Shown here: positions 17,242 to 25,339 of the stretch, one piece after another
Layout of the letters: each line of letters opens with the position of its first letter
Numbering within the stretch: position 1 is the first letter of the stretch
Origin: Streptomyces sp. NBC_01235
GTDB lineage: Bacteria > Actinomycetota > Actinomycetes > Streptomycetales > Streptomycetaceae
NCBI RefSeq assembly: GCF_035989285.1
Contig: NZ_CP108513.1
Location: 10,602,001-10,666,000 of the forward strand
Direction: 5' to 3'
DNA length: 64,000 nucleotides
Program-made: the position numbers and the translations under genes
Notes under the pieces: model-generated
What the model saw: only the letters and a program-made list of their open reading frames with translations
Database searches by the model: none
What the model was told of the DNA's origin: nothing

Positions 17242-17442
17242 GGGCGAGAGGGCGAAGCGCCGCGCGACCGCGCCGAGCAGGCTCAGCGAGGTCAGGATGA
17301 CCCCAGCTCCAGCAGCAGGGCGACGGGCGTCCCCGAACAGCGCTGTGGCCAGGGCGTGGCGCCTCTCGGGCCCGGCCGGCGGTGAATCAGAACCTGCGGT
17401 GCTGCGGTGTCGTCCGGCCCGCTTTGTGCTGAGCCGGTGGCG

Positions 17443-17847
17443 TCAGACGCTCGTGCCGGGTGCGGTGAGGGAGGCGAGGGCGGCGTCGAGGCGGCGGGTG
17501 GCCTCTTCGGCGACGGGGCGCAGGGCGTCGAGTTCGGTGAGGGCGACCATGGTGTTCGGGTCGAGGACCTGTACGGCGGTGTGGTCGCCGTCGCGGCGGA
17601 CGACGACGTTGCAGGGCAGGAGCAGGCCGATGGAGCGGTCGGTGTCCAGGGCGCGGTGGGCCAGGGACGGGTTGCAGGCGCCGAGGATGACGTAGTCCTC
17701 CATGTCGTGGTCGAGCTTGGTCTTCAGGGTGGCGGTGACGTCGATCTCGGTGAGGATGCCGAAGCCCTGCTCCGCGAGGGCGTCGCGGGTGCGGGCGACG
17801 GCGGTGGCGAAGTCGGTGTGGAGGTGGACTGTGCGGTCGTAGCGCAT
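17443..17847 (-). CDS. DUF302-family protein
   Basis: 134 residues, matching the DUF302 fold: MRYDRTVHLHTDFATAVARTRDALAEQGF, then TEIDVTATLKTKL, ILGACNPSLAHRAL and LLLPCNVVVRR. The family's biochemical function is unknown; it is often found beside persulfide-oxidising and copper/sulfur genes. Two conserved cysteines (GACNP, LLPCN) are present. ATG 17847 has AGAAGGG upstream. It is divergent from the persulfide dioxygenase, with two TACCCC-N2-GGGGTA operators in between, so it probably belongs to that regulon. Confidence 0.85.
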   Translation of the reverse strand: MRYDRTVHLHTDFATAVARTRDALAEQGFGILTEIDVTATLKTKLDHDMEDYVILGACNPSLAHRALDTDRSIGLLLPCNVVVRRDGDHTAVQVLDPNTMVALTELDALRPVAEEATRRLDAALASLTAPGTSV

Positions 17848-17948
17848 GGAGTGGGCCCTTCTCGGCGGTTCGTGTGGCGCGGGACGGATGTCCGGCCGGG
17901 TGTGCGGTGCGCTTGAGATGTTTCCCGGGCTTTGCCTGTCCCTGAAAA

Positions 17949-17962
17949 TACCCCCCGGGGTA
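17949..17962. promoter_or_regulatory. CsoR/CstR-type operator 1
   Basis: TACCCC-CC-GGGGTA, in the divergent promoter region of DUF302 and the persulfide dioxygenase. Confidence 0.75.
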
Positions 17963-17983
17963 CTCATGCTACCGTCGAAGACA

Positions 17984-17997
17984 TACCCCATGGGGTA
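17984..17997. promoter_or_regulatory. CsoR/CstR-type operator 2
   Basis: TACCCC-AT-GGGGTA, a perfect palindrome 25 bp before the persulfide dioxygenase start; centres of operators 1 and 2 are 35 bp apart. Confidence 0.8.
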
Positions 17998-18022
17998 ATT
18001 CTTCGCTGGAAGGGAGTACCTC

Positions 18023-19390
18023 GTGTTCTTCGTCGACACGATCGAGGTGTCGGGTCTCGGCAACCGGAGCTATCTCGCGGGCGGTGAGCGCACCGCCGTG
18101 GCCGTCGACCCACCGCGCGACATCGACCAGGTGATCGCGGCGGCAGCCCGGCGCGGGGTACGGATCTCGCAGGTCGTCGAGACGCACGTCCACAACGACT
18201 ACGTCACCGGCGGTCTGGAGCTGGCCCGGGTCACGGGCGCCGCCTACCTGGTGCCCGCCGGAGCCCGTGTCTCCTTCGAGCGCGTGCCGGTGTGCGACGG
18301 CGACCGGGCGGAGATCGACAGTGACGCCGGCCTGACCCTGCGCGCGCTGGCCACGCCCGGTCACACCCCGCATCACACCTCCTACGTGCTGGAGGCGAAC
18401 GGCGCGGCGGTCGCGGTGTTCACCGGCGGTTCGCTGCTCATCGGCACCGTCGGCCGCCCGGACCTCGTCGAGCCGCGGCTGACCGAACGGCTCGCCCGTG
18501 CCCAGCACGCCTCCGCGCACCGGCTGGCCGCCGAGCTGCCCGAGGAGACCGAGGTGCTGCCCACGCACGGCTTCGGCAGCTTCTGCTCGTCCTCCCAGGC
18601 TGAGGGCAGTGCCACGACCATCGGCAAGGAGAAGGCGTCCAACGAGGCCCTCACCCGGGACGTGGACACCTTCGTCGCCGACCTGCTGGCCGGCCTGGAC
18701 GACATCCCCGCCTACTACACGCACATGGGTCCTGCCAACGCGGCCGGACCAGCGCCCGTCGACCTGACCCCGCCCGCGCCGGCCGACGCCGAGGAGATCG
18801 CCGCCCGGCTGGCGGCGGGGGAGTGGGTGGTGGACCTGCGCAACCGCGTCGCGTTCGCCGCCGGGCACATGTCCGGCTCGTTCAACTTCGAGGCCGAAGG
18901 CCAACTCGCCACCTATCTCGCCTGGCTGATCCCCTGGGGCAAGCCGGTCACGCTGCTCGCCGAGTCGCGCGAGCAACTCGCCGCCGCCCAGCGCGAACTG
19001 GTGCGGGTAGGCATCGACCGTCCGGCCGCCGCGGCCACCGGCGGCCCGGCCGACTGGGTCCGCGAGGGCGAGACGCCGGCCGCCTTCCGCCGCGCGACCT
19101 TCGCCGACCTCGCGGGCCGGCACCCGACGGAGGGTGTGGTCGTCCTCGACGTCCGGCGTGGCTCGGAACGAGCGGGCGGATACGTCGAGGGTTCGGTCCA
19201 CATTCCGATCCACACGCTGCACCGTCGCCTCGGGGAGGTCCCCGACGGCGAGGTGTGGGTGCACTGCGCGGGTGGCATGCGGGCCGCCGTCGCCGCCTCC
19301 CTGCTGGACGCCGCGGGCCGGGTCGTCGTCGCCGTCGACGACTCCTTCGACGCGGCCGAGAGAGCCGGGCTCACCGCCGGGAACCCCTGA
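18023..19390 (+). CDS. Persulfide dioxygenase-rhodanese fusion (ETHE1/BlhR type)
   Basis: 455 residues. Residues ~1-240 form a metallo-beta-lactamase fold with the metal-binding THVHNDYVTGG (His55, His57, Asp59), GHTPHHTSY and THGFGSFC. Two rhodanese-like domains follow; the last has the active-site loop VHCAGGMRAAVAASLL with Cys, while the first (VVDLRNRVAFAAGHMSGS) lacks one. The MBL part oxidises glutathione- or mycothiol-type persulfide with O2 to sulfite; rhodanese passes sulfane sulfur to acceptors. GTG 18023 has GGAAGGGAG upstream. First gene of an operon with the rhodanese and TSUP exporter. Confidence 0.9.
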   Translation: MFFVDTIEVSGLGNRSYLAGGERTAVAVDPPRDIDQVIAAAARRGVRISQVVETHVHNDYVTGGLELARVTGAAYLVPAGARVSFERVPVCDGDRAEIDSDAGLTLRALATPGHTPHHTSYVLEANGAAVAVFTGGSLLIGTVGRPDLVEPRLTERLARAQHASAHRLAAELPEETEVLPTHGFGSFCSSSQAEGSATTIGKEKASNEALTRDVDTFVADLLAGLDDIPAYYTHMGPANAAGPAPVDLTPPAPADAEEIAARLAAGEWVVDLRNRVAFAAGHMSGSFNFEAEGQLATYLAWLIPWGKPVTLLAESREQLAAAQRELVRVGIDRPAAAATGGPADWVREGETPAAFRRATFADLAGRHPTEGVVVLDVRRGSERAGGYVEGSVHIPIHTLHRRLGEVPDGEVWVHCAGGMRAAVAASLLDAAGRVVVAVDDSFDAAERAGLTAGNP

Positions 19391-19461
19391 CGGCGCGAGG
19401 CGCCACACAGACCCCCGGCCGATCTGCCGTACCGAGATGGGAAACAGGAGCGAAGAACCGA

Positions 19462-19851
19462 ATGAGCATGTTCCGACGAGGTCATGGAGTCCCGGGCCGG
19501 GTGACCGTGCAGGAGGCGGCCACGCGCACCGGCCACGGCGGCGCCGCCGACAGCGGGGGTGACGCCGTGCTGCTGGACGTGCGTGAGCCGTACGAGTGGC
19601 AGGCGGGGCACGCGCCCCGAGCCGTGCACCTGCCGCTGTCCGCGCTGGCCGCCGGGGCGGGGCTGCCCGCTCACGCGCAGGCGCGGCCCCTGGTCGTGAT
19701 CTGCCGTTCCGGCAACCGCTCCCGGCAGGCCGCCGAACTGCTGGCGGCCCGAGGCGCGGTGGCCGTGGACGTGATCGGCGGGATGCGCGACTGGGCGGGA
19801 GCGGGTCTGCCGGTGGTCGGTATGAGCGGCGGGAACGGCACCGTCGCGTGA
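19462..19851 (+). CDS. Single-domain rhodanese
   Basis: 129 residues, one rhodanese domain: VLLDVREPYEWQAGHAPRAVHLPL and the active loop VVICRSGNRSRQAAELL with the persulfide-carrying Cys. It is a cytosolic sulfurtransferase that moves sulfane sulfur. ATG 19462 is in frame with a second ATG at 19468; a GGAG lies about 13 bases upstream of the first. Its TGA overlaps the GTG of the TSUP exporter by four bases, indicating translational coupling. Confidence 0.88.
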   Translation: MSMFRRGHGVPGRVTVQEAATRTGHGGAADSGGDAVLLDVREPYEWQAGHAPRAVHLPLSALAAGAGLPAHAQARPLVVICRSGNRSRQAAELLAARGAVAVDVIGGMRDWAGAGLPVVGMSGGNGTVA

Positions 19852-20594
19852 GCGCTCTCATACTCGCCCTGGCCGCCGGGGCCGTGGTCGGTCTGGCGCT
19901 GGGCGCGCTCGGGGGCGGAGGGAGTGTGCTGGCCGTCCCCGCCCTGATCTACCTGCTCGGCTTCAGTCCGGTGGGGGCCACGACCGCGAGCCTGGTCATC
20001 GTCACCCTGACATCGGCCACCGCACTGTCCGCGCACGCTCGCGACGGTCACGTGCGCTGGCGCACCGGGCTGCTGTTCGCGGCGGCCGGGATCGGCCCGG
20101 CGATGCTGGGCGGCGCGCTCGCCGCCCGTATCCCGGCGGCCGTGCTGACGGCGGCCTTCGCCATGGTCGCGGGAGCGGCCGCCCTGCGCATGCTGCGGTC
20201 CGGGCCGGCCGCGGAGGGTGCCGTGTCGGCGCGGCCGGTGCGGGCCGCGGAAGCCGGTGCCGGGCTCGGTGCGGTCACCGGCGTTCTCGGCGTCGGCGGC
20301 GGCTTCCTCGCCGTACCGGCGCTGGTGAGCGTGCTGGGCATGCGGATGCGCAACGCCGTGGGCACCAGCCTGCTGGTCATCACCGTGAACTCGCTGGCCG
20401 CGCTGGCGACGCGTGCGGGTACGGTCGAGCGGCTGGACTGGGCGGTCGTCGGCCCGTTCGTCGGGACCGCGATCCTCGGTGCATGGGACGGCAAACGGCT
20501 GGCCGCGAAGGTCTCCGGACACACGCTGCAGCGGATCTTCGCCGTCGTGCTGCTGGCGGTGGCGGCCTTCATGCTGATCGACGCGGCGCGGTGA
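19848..20594 (+). CDS. TSUP (TauE/SafE) family sulfite/sulfonate exporter
   Basis: 248 residues with roughly eight membrane segments. The two glycine-rich family repeats are clear: GLALGALGGGGSVLAVPALIYLL near the N-terminus and GAVTGVLGVGGGFLAVPALVSVLG mid-protein. TSUP proteins export sulfite, sulfoacetate or related anions; here the likely cargo is sulfite or thiosulfate made by the upstream dioxygenase and rhodanese. The GTG start overlaps the rhodanese stop (GTGA). Confidence 0.88.
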   Translation: MSALILALAAGAVVGLALGALGGGGSVLAVPALIYLLGFSPVGATTASLVIVTLTSATALSAHARDGHVRWRTGLLFAAAGIGPAMLGGALAARIPAAVLTAAFAMVAGAAALRMLRSGPAAEGAVSARPVRAAEAGAGLGAVTGVLGVGGGFLAVPALVSVLGMRMRNAVGTSLLVITVNSLAALATRAGTVERLDWAVVGPFVGTAILGAWDGKRLAAKVSGHTLQRIFAVVLLAVAAFMLIDAAR

Positions 20595-20615
20595 CGGCCG
20601 CCGCGGCGCGAGCTC

Positions 20616-20966
<351 letters not shown>

Positions 20967-20984
20967 TCAAGGATCACATCTGCC

Positions 20985-21572
20985 ATGACCAGCTCTCCCG
21001 CCCCCGCCGCAATCGGCGCCGACCAGGCCCGCACCCGGCTGCACGAGCTCACCGTCATCGACGTGCGCACGCCCGCCGAGTACGCCTCCGGCCACCTGCC
21101 CGGCGCCCTGAACATTCCCCTCGACCACATCCGGCGCGCGCTGCCGGAGATACGGCACGCCGCAGAGCACGCGGACGTCCTGGTCGTGTGCGCCTCCGGC
21201 GCCCGCTCCGAGAACGCCTGCAAGCTGCTGGCCGAGCAGGGCATCACCACCGCCACCCTCGTCGGCGGCACCGGCGCCTGGGCCGCCGAGGGGCACGATC
21301 TGCACACACCGGCCGCCTCGGGCACGCGGGCGGGCTGGAGCATGGAGCGCCAGGTCCGCTTCACCGCCGGCGGCCTGGTCCTGCTCGGCCTCCTCCTGGG
21401 TTTGCTCGTGGACCCTGTCCTCCAGCTGATCTCGGCCGGTATCGCGGGTGGCCTGGTCTTCTCCGCCCTCACGAACACCTGCGGCATGGCGGCCGTCCTC
21501 GGCAAGCTGCCCCACAACCGTCCCCGGGCGGCCGATCTCGACGCCGCGCTCGCCGCTCTGCGTAACCGCTGA
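20985..21572 (+). CDS. Rhodanese with C-terminal DUF2892 membrane domain
   Basis: 195 residues. Residues ~10-105 are a rhodanese domain (VIDVRTPAEYASGHLPGALNIPL; active loop VVCASGARSENACKLL). Residues ~120-180 are two membrane helices of the DUF2892 type with LTNTCGMAAVLGKLPHNR. It would hold sulfurtransferase activity at the cytoplasmic membrane. ATG 20985 lies downstream of operator 3. It converges with the thioredoxin gene across a hairpin. Confidence 0.88.
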   Translation: MTSSPAPAAIGADQARTRLHELTVIDVRTPAEYASGHLPGALNIPLDHIRRALPEIRHAAEHADVLVVCASGARSENACKLLAEQGITTATLVGGTGAWAAEGHDLHTPAASGTRAGWSMERQVRFTAGGLVLLGLLLGLLVDPVLQLISAGIAGGLVFSALTNTCGMAAVLGKLPHNRPRAADLDAALAALRNR

Positions 21573-21582
21573 GCGGTGCGTT

Positions 21583-21617
21583 CCAGGGCACCCGTGGAGG
21601 CTCCGTGGGTGCCCTGG
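21583..21617. terminator. Bidirectional hairpin terminator
   Basis: CCAGGGCACCC (21583-21593) pairs with GGGTGCCCTGG (21607-21617) between the convergent rhodanese and thioredoxin genes. Confidence 0.7.
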
Positions 21618-21620
21618 GCG

Positions 21621-21926
21621 TCAGTTCGCTCTCGCCTGGCCTGCGGCTTGGCGGCTCACGTCCTTCATGCCGACGGCCCGGATCCCGCCGATGAGCTCCT
21701 CCAGGGCCTGCGGCGGCAGCGCGCCCGCCTGCGAGTACAGGACCGTCCGGTCGCGGACGGCCATGAGCGTGGGGATGGACGAGATCTGGGAGGCCCCGGC
21801 GAGTTCGAGCTGTGCTTCGGTGTCGACCGTGCCGAAGGTGATGTCGGGGTGGCGTGCGGCCGCCCTCTCGTAGACGGGGCCGAACATCCGGCACGGTCCG
21901 CACCATGCCGCCCAGAAATCGATCAA
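21621..21926 (-). CDS. trxA: Thioredoxin, start codon uncertain
   Basis: The frame contains the thioredoxin core: DFWAAWCGPCRMFGPVYE with active-site CGPC, the cis-Pro loop SSIPTLM and the C-terminal helix. Homology extends upstream of the TTG at 21926 to about 21983 (TIEPTKDNFEETGAGSEIAL, the first strand and helix), but no ATG, GTG, TTG or CTG lies in frame between that point and a TAA at 22010. Either a rare start codon (for example ATC 21980) is used or the start is lost and only a shortened protein is made. It reduces protein and sulfur-carrier disulfides/persulfides. Operator 4 lies directly upstream. Confidence 0.8.
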   Translation of the reverse strand: MIDFWAAWCGPCRMFGPVYERAAARHPDITFGTVDTEAQLELAGASQISSIPTLMAVRDRTVLYSQAGALPPQALEELIGGIRAVGMKDVSRQAAGQARAN

Positions 21927-22004
21927 CGCGATCTCCGAACCGGCGCCGGTCTCCTCGAAGTTGTCCTTGGTCGGTTCGATCGTCGGCCTGGCTGCCGGGC
22001 TCCT

Positions 22005-22030
22005 CCCTTATACCCCGCGGGGTATAAGGG
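22005..22030. promoter_or_regulatory. CsoR/CstR-type operator 4 within a 26-bp palindrome
   Basis: TACCCC-GC-GGGGTA at 22011-22024 is the centre of a perfect 26-bp palindrome (arms CCCTTATACCCCG). It sits between the thioredoxin and the stop of the aminotransferase (22031), so it could act as an operator and as a hairpin in RNA. The thioredoxin's GGAGG-like sequence starts right at its edge. Confidence 0.75.
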
Positions 22031-23725
22031 TCAACCGGCGTCAGGCCCGTTTTGGTCCAGGCAGACAGGCGGCAGCGGGAACCAGCGCATGCGCTCGAAG
22101 TCGGCCGGCAGCCCGGTGGGGCCGTCATCGAGGAGGTCCGGACGACAGGTGAGTATGACGCGTGCGTGGTCGAGTTGGCCGGACAGAGCCGTCTCGCCCA
22201 GCCGGTGGTGGCTGACGGCGGGTGCGGCGAGCCGGCCGTCCGTCGTGTAGCGCACGTCGGTCAGACGCAGCGGGGGATCGGTGGCACCGGCGTGGTGGTG
22301 CCACAGGCCGGTGTGCGGGTCGAAGCGGTAGTCGGGCAGGAGCCGGTGGCCGTGCGCGGCGATCAGGTCGACGGCGTCGATGAGGTAGTCGCGGACGGTG
22401 TCGCTGATGAAGTAGTTGAAGTTGACGCGGGTCCAGCCGGGCTTGATGCCGTCGCAGCCGTGGACGACCTCGTCGAGCAGGGCGTGCGAGGTGGCCGCGT
22501 CGATGGCGAGCAGGCGGTGGCCGTACGGTCCGGCGCACGAGCAGCCGCCGCGGGCCTGGATGCCGAACAGGTCGTTGAGCAGGGCGACGACGTAGTTGTG
22601 GTGCAGGTAGGAGTGCTCGCCGTGGCGGATGCGGAACGAGATGATGGACAGGCGGCGGGCGTGGTGGCTGCCGAGGATCTCGATCCGCGGGTTGGTGTCC
22701 CAGCGGTCCAGTGCCTGCCGCCAGTGGCGCTCCTCGGCGGCTTGGATGGTGTCGGTGCCGACGGCTTGTTTGAGGGCGAAGACCAGCCCGGCGCGGATGG
22801 ACTCGACGATGGCCGGGGTGCCGCCCTCCTCCCGGGCGACCGGGTCGTCGAGGTAGCGGTGGCCGAGCGGGTCGACGAAGGCGACGGTGCCACCTCCGGG
22901 CGCGGTGGGCACCCGGTTGCGCACGAGTTCCCGGCGTACGACGAGCACCCCCGGGGTCTGCGGGCCGCCGACGAACTTGTGCGGTGACAAGAAGACCGCG
23001 TCTTTCTGGTCGCCCGCGCCGGGCTCGCTTTCCGCGACGCGGACCGGGACGTACGGGGCGGCGGCCGCGTAGTCCCAGAAGGAGAGGGCGCCGTGCGCGT
23101 GCAGCAGCCGGGCGATGCGGTCGGCGTCGGTGAGGATGCCGGTGACGTTGGAGGCGGCGGAGAAGCTGCCGATGCGCAGCGGCCGGTCGGCGTATCGCCG
23201 CAGTTCCGCTTTGAGCCGGGCGAGGTCGATGTGGCCGTCCTGGTCCGCGTCGATGACGATGACGTCGGCGATCGACTCGCGCCAGGGCAGTTCGTTGGAG
23301 TGATGCTCGTACGGCCCGACGAACACCACCGGCCGCTCGGCCTCAGGCGGCTTCTGCGGCCGGCGCAGCTCCAGGATGCCGACCAGCTTGTTGACCGCCG
23401 CGGTGGCGCCCGAACCGCAGAAGATCACGAGGTCGTCCTCGGCGCCGCCCACCGCGTCACGGATGATCCGGCGGGCGTCCTCACGCAGTCGTGTCGTCTG
23501 CAGGCCGGTGCTGGAGCTCTCCGTGTGGGTGTTGCCGTAGCGGGGCAGCACCTGCTCGCGGACGAAGTCCTCGACGAAGTCGAGCGAGCGGCCGGAGGCG
23601 GTGTAGTCGGCGTAGACGATCCGCTTCGGGCCGTAGGGGCCGTCCAGCATCTCGTCGTCCCCGATGAGCCCGGCCCGGATGCGCTCCAGCCATGCTGACG
23701 CGACCGGCGCCAGGGGAGTGCTCAT
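22031..23725 (-). CDS. Class V aminotransferase-fold PLP enzyme (cysteine desulfurase-like)
   Basis: 564 residues, longer than typical NifS/SufS (~400). The PLP fold is clear: VIFCGSGATAAVNKL, YEHHSNELPWRES, FWDYAAAAPYVPV, then SPHKFVGGPQTPGVLVV with the PLP Lys. ARGGCSCAGPYGH resembles the mobile Cys loop of desulfurases. Residues ~440-564 are an extra domain without a family I recognise. It may supply or accept sulfane sulfur, or act as a selenocysteine/cysteine lyase. ATG 23725 overlaps the OsmC stop by four bases. Confidence 0.82.
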   Translation of the reverse strand: MSTPLAPVASAWLERIRAGLIGDDEMLDGPYGPKRIVYADYTASGRSLDFVEDFVREQVLPRYGNTHTESSSTGLQTTRLREDARRIIRDAVGGAEDDLVIFCGSGATAAVNKLVGILELRRPQKPPEAERPVVFVGPYEHHSNELPWRESIADVIVIDADQDGHIDLARLKAELRRYADRPLRIGSFSAASNVTGILTDADRIARLLHAHGALSFWDYAAAAPYVPVRVAESEPGAGDQKDAVFLSPHKFVGGPQTPGVLVVRRELVRNRVPTAPGGGTVAFVDPLGHRYLDDPVAREEGGTPAIVESIRAGLVFALKQAVGTDTIQAAEERHWRQALDRWDTNPRIEILGSHHARRLSIISFRIRHGEHSYLHHNYVVALLNDLFGIQARGGCSCAGPYGHRLLAIDAATSHALLDEVVHGCDGIKPGWTRVNFNYFISDTVRDYLIDAVDLIAAHGHRLLPDYRFDPHTGLWHHHAGATDPPLRLTDVRYTTDGRLAAPAVSHHRLGETALSGQLDHARVILTCRPDLLDDGPTGLPADFERMRWFPLPPVCLDQNGPDAG

Positions 23726-24174
23726 GGCTCCAGCTCGATCTCGACGTCGGGCGGCTGGTGGAGGGTGTTGTGCACCGTGCAGTGCGAGGCCACGGCCAGC
23801 AGGGCCGCTCTGCGCCGTTCGGGGAGCTCCGGCGGCGGGATGACCACGATGCGCAGGGAGGCGATGCGGGGCGGGCGGTCGGTGGCCATGGCGAACTCGG
23901 TACGGACCCGTAGCCCGGTGCGGGGCAGGCCGTGGCGGTGCAGGTAGCGCCCCGCGTAGAAGGCGACGCAGGTGGCCAGGGAGGCGGCGAACAGTTCGGT
24001 GGGGGTGGGCGCGGTGTCCGTGCCGCCCGCGTCGACGGGCTGGTCGACCTGGAGGCGGTGGCCGCGGATGTCCACGGTGTAGGCGTCCCGCTCGACGTGG
24101 GTGACCTCGAAACGGTTCACGTCCGTGGACTGCGGCCGGTTCGTGCCGAGGGTCTGGTGCGTGCTCGCGGTCAT
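23722..24174 (-). CDS. OsmC-family peroxiredoxin-like protein
   Basis: 150 residues. The OsmC/Ohr fold has the two conserved cysteines in context: SLATCVAFYAGRYL and VASHCTVHNTL. Family members reduce organic hydroperoxides and some react with persulfides. ATG 24174 has AGAAGGG upstream. It is the first gene of a two-gene unit with the aminotransferase (ATGA overlap). Operator 5 lies about 130 bp upstream, between it and the divergent SQR remnant. Confidence 0.87.
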   Translation of the reverse strand: MTASTHQTLGTNRPQSTDVNRFEVTHVERDAYTVDIRGHRLQVDQPVDAGGTDTAPTPTELFAASLATCVAFYAGRYLHRHGLPRTGLRVRTEFAMATDRPPRIASLRIVVIPPPELPERRRAALLAVASHCTVHNTLHQPPDVEIELEP

Positions 24175-24301
24175 GGCCGGGCCCTTCTCGCTGTGCCGAC
24201 TGCTGTCGGACTCCAGTGGACCGCGGACGGCGCGGCGGATCGAGAGGCCGACGGGGTGCGGCAGGAGCCGTTCGGCCCTCGTGCAAGCTGCCGCGGCGAT
24301 A

Positions 24302-24315
24302 TACCCTGCTGGGTA
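24302..24315. promoter_or_regulatory. CsoR/CstR-type operator 5 (variant)
   Basis: TACCC-TGCT-GGGTA within the longer palindrome-like ATACCCTGCTGGGTAT (24301-24316), between the OsmC gene and the divergent SQR remnant. Confidence 0.65.
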
Positions 24316-24448
24316 TTTTATCAGCGGGTCTGCGGCCGGCAACTCGGCTGTGGGGAGCGAGGGGCTGGGCGAAGGCATGCCCGGCGGGTACTCGGGTGGG
24401 GATCAGTGGCCCATGACCCGTCCTCATCTCCCGCGCAGCAGTGGCGAC

Positions 24449-24655
24449 ATGGGCAAACACATCCTGATTCCCGGAAGCGGAACCGTCGGCAGCATGACGG
24501 TCAACCGGCTGCAACGCGGGTACGACGAGCGGCATTTCCGGATCACGGTCGTCGTCGACGAGGACGACGGCCACGGCTACCCCGCCGGACTGCTGTTGGC
24601 GCTGTTCGGGCCGGCCCGGCCGACCACCTCGTCCGCTCCCGCCCGCGACAGCTGA
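24449..24655 (+). pseudogene. Sulfide:quinone oxidoreductase, N-terminal remnant
   Basis: The first ~60 residues (MGKHILIPGSGTVGSMTVNRL, then RITVVVDEDDGH and PAGLLLALFGPARP) match the N-terminal FAD-binding Rossmann segment of SQR (HILvlGaGtgG, vvD.d..h.yqPgll). A frameshift near 24620 moves the homology to another frame (DHLVRSRPRQLN) and then it stops; the remaining ~330 residues, including the redox cysteines, are missing. SQR would start H2S oxidation in this island, and this copy cannot. It runs straight into a DsrE fragment. Confidence 0.7.
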
Positions 24656-24657
24656 AC

Positions 24658-24950
24658 ACCGTCGGCAACCCCGGTCTGCACCTGCCGACCCTGCCGACCC
24701 TGCTGGGCGGCATGCCCGACGTGCCGGATCTGGTCGGTACATGGAGCCCAAGATGGACAAGATCGACATCCCGCCGATCCCCGAGTTCATCGAGATGGTC
24801 TCCGACACCGGCGCGGGCCTCTGCGCCTGCAAGGTGGCCGCGGACCTGTTCGAGCTCGACAAGGACGATCTGGTCGACCCGGTCCAGGGGATCATCATGG
24901 TCGGCGAGTTCTACGAGCACGCTGCCGACGGCCAGATCATCCATACCTGA
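24658..24950 (+). pseudogene. DsrE-family protein, C-terminal remnant
   Basis: Two frames joined near 24740 encode VGNPGLHLPTL...LLGGMPDVPDLV and then MEPKMDKIDIPPIPEFIEMV, GLCACKVAADLFELDKDDLVD and VQGIIMVGEFYE. This is the second half of a DsrE/DsrF-like sulfur-relay protein with its conserved Cys (ACK). The N-terminal half is absent; the fragment begins immediately after the SQR remnant. A downstream ATG at 24741 could still make a 69-residue peptide. Confidence 0.68.
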
Positions 24951-24955
24951 GACGA

Positions 24956-25056
24956 CCGGTACCGGACCCGGCACCGGTACCGGACCCGGCACCGGTACCG
25001 GACCCGGCATCGGTACCGGACCCGGCACGGGACCCGGCACCGGCATCGGACCCGGC
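24956..25056. repeat. 18-bp tandem repeat
   Basis: About four copies of CCGGTACCGGACCCGGCA with later degenerate units. One plus-strand frame would read Gly-Thr/Ile-Gly-Pro repeats, but no gene is supported. Confidence 0.88.
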
Positions 25057-25109
25057 CCGCGCCCCGGATCACGGGAGCGGTCAGGCGCCGGTGACGAACC
25101 AGCTCACGG

Positions 25110-25145
25110 CCAGTGCCAGTGCCAGTGCCAGTGCCAGTGCCAGGG
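25110..25145. repeat. 6-bp tandem repeat (CCAGTG)n
   Basis: Five perfect copies and one variant. On the minus strand one frame reads (Leu-Ala)n then VSWFVTGA and a stop, resembling a membrane-protein C-terminus; no intact gene surrounds it. Confidence 0.88.
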
Positions 25146-25339
25146 CGACGGCGCCGAGGCCACCCGGCCCCGGGCGACGGTCAGGCCCGCCGACCCGGAG
25201 CCGGCCGAGATGACCAGGTGCACGGAGCCGACGGTGCTGTCGTCGACCACCACGGGCGCGCTCGCACCGGGTCCCGAGCCGGCGCCCTGCCCGTGCTGCC
25301 CGCGTCCCGAGCCGGATGGTCGCCGAGGCCAGGGCCTTC

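Noticed and set aside
24956..25145. Possible CRISPR array
   Set aside because: The units are contiguous tandem repeats of 18 and 6 bp without unique spacers, and no cas genes are nearby.
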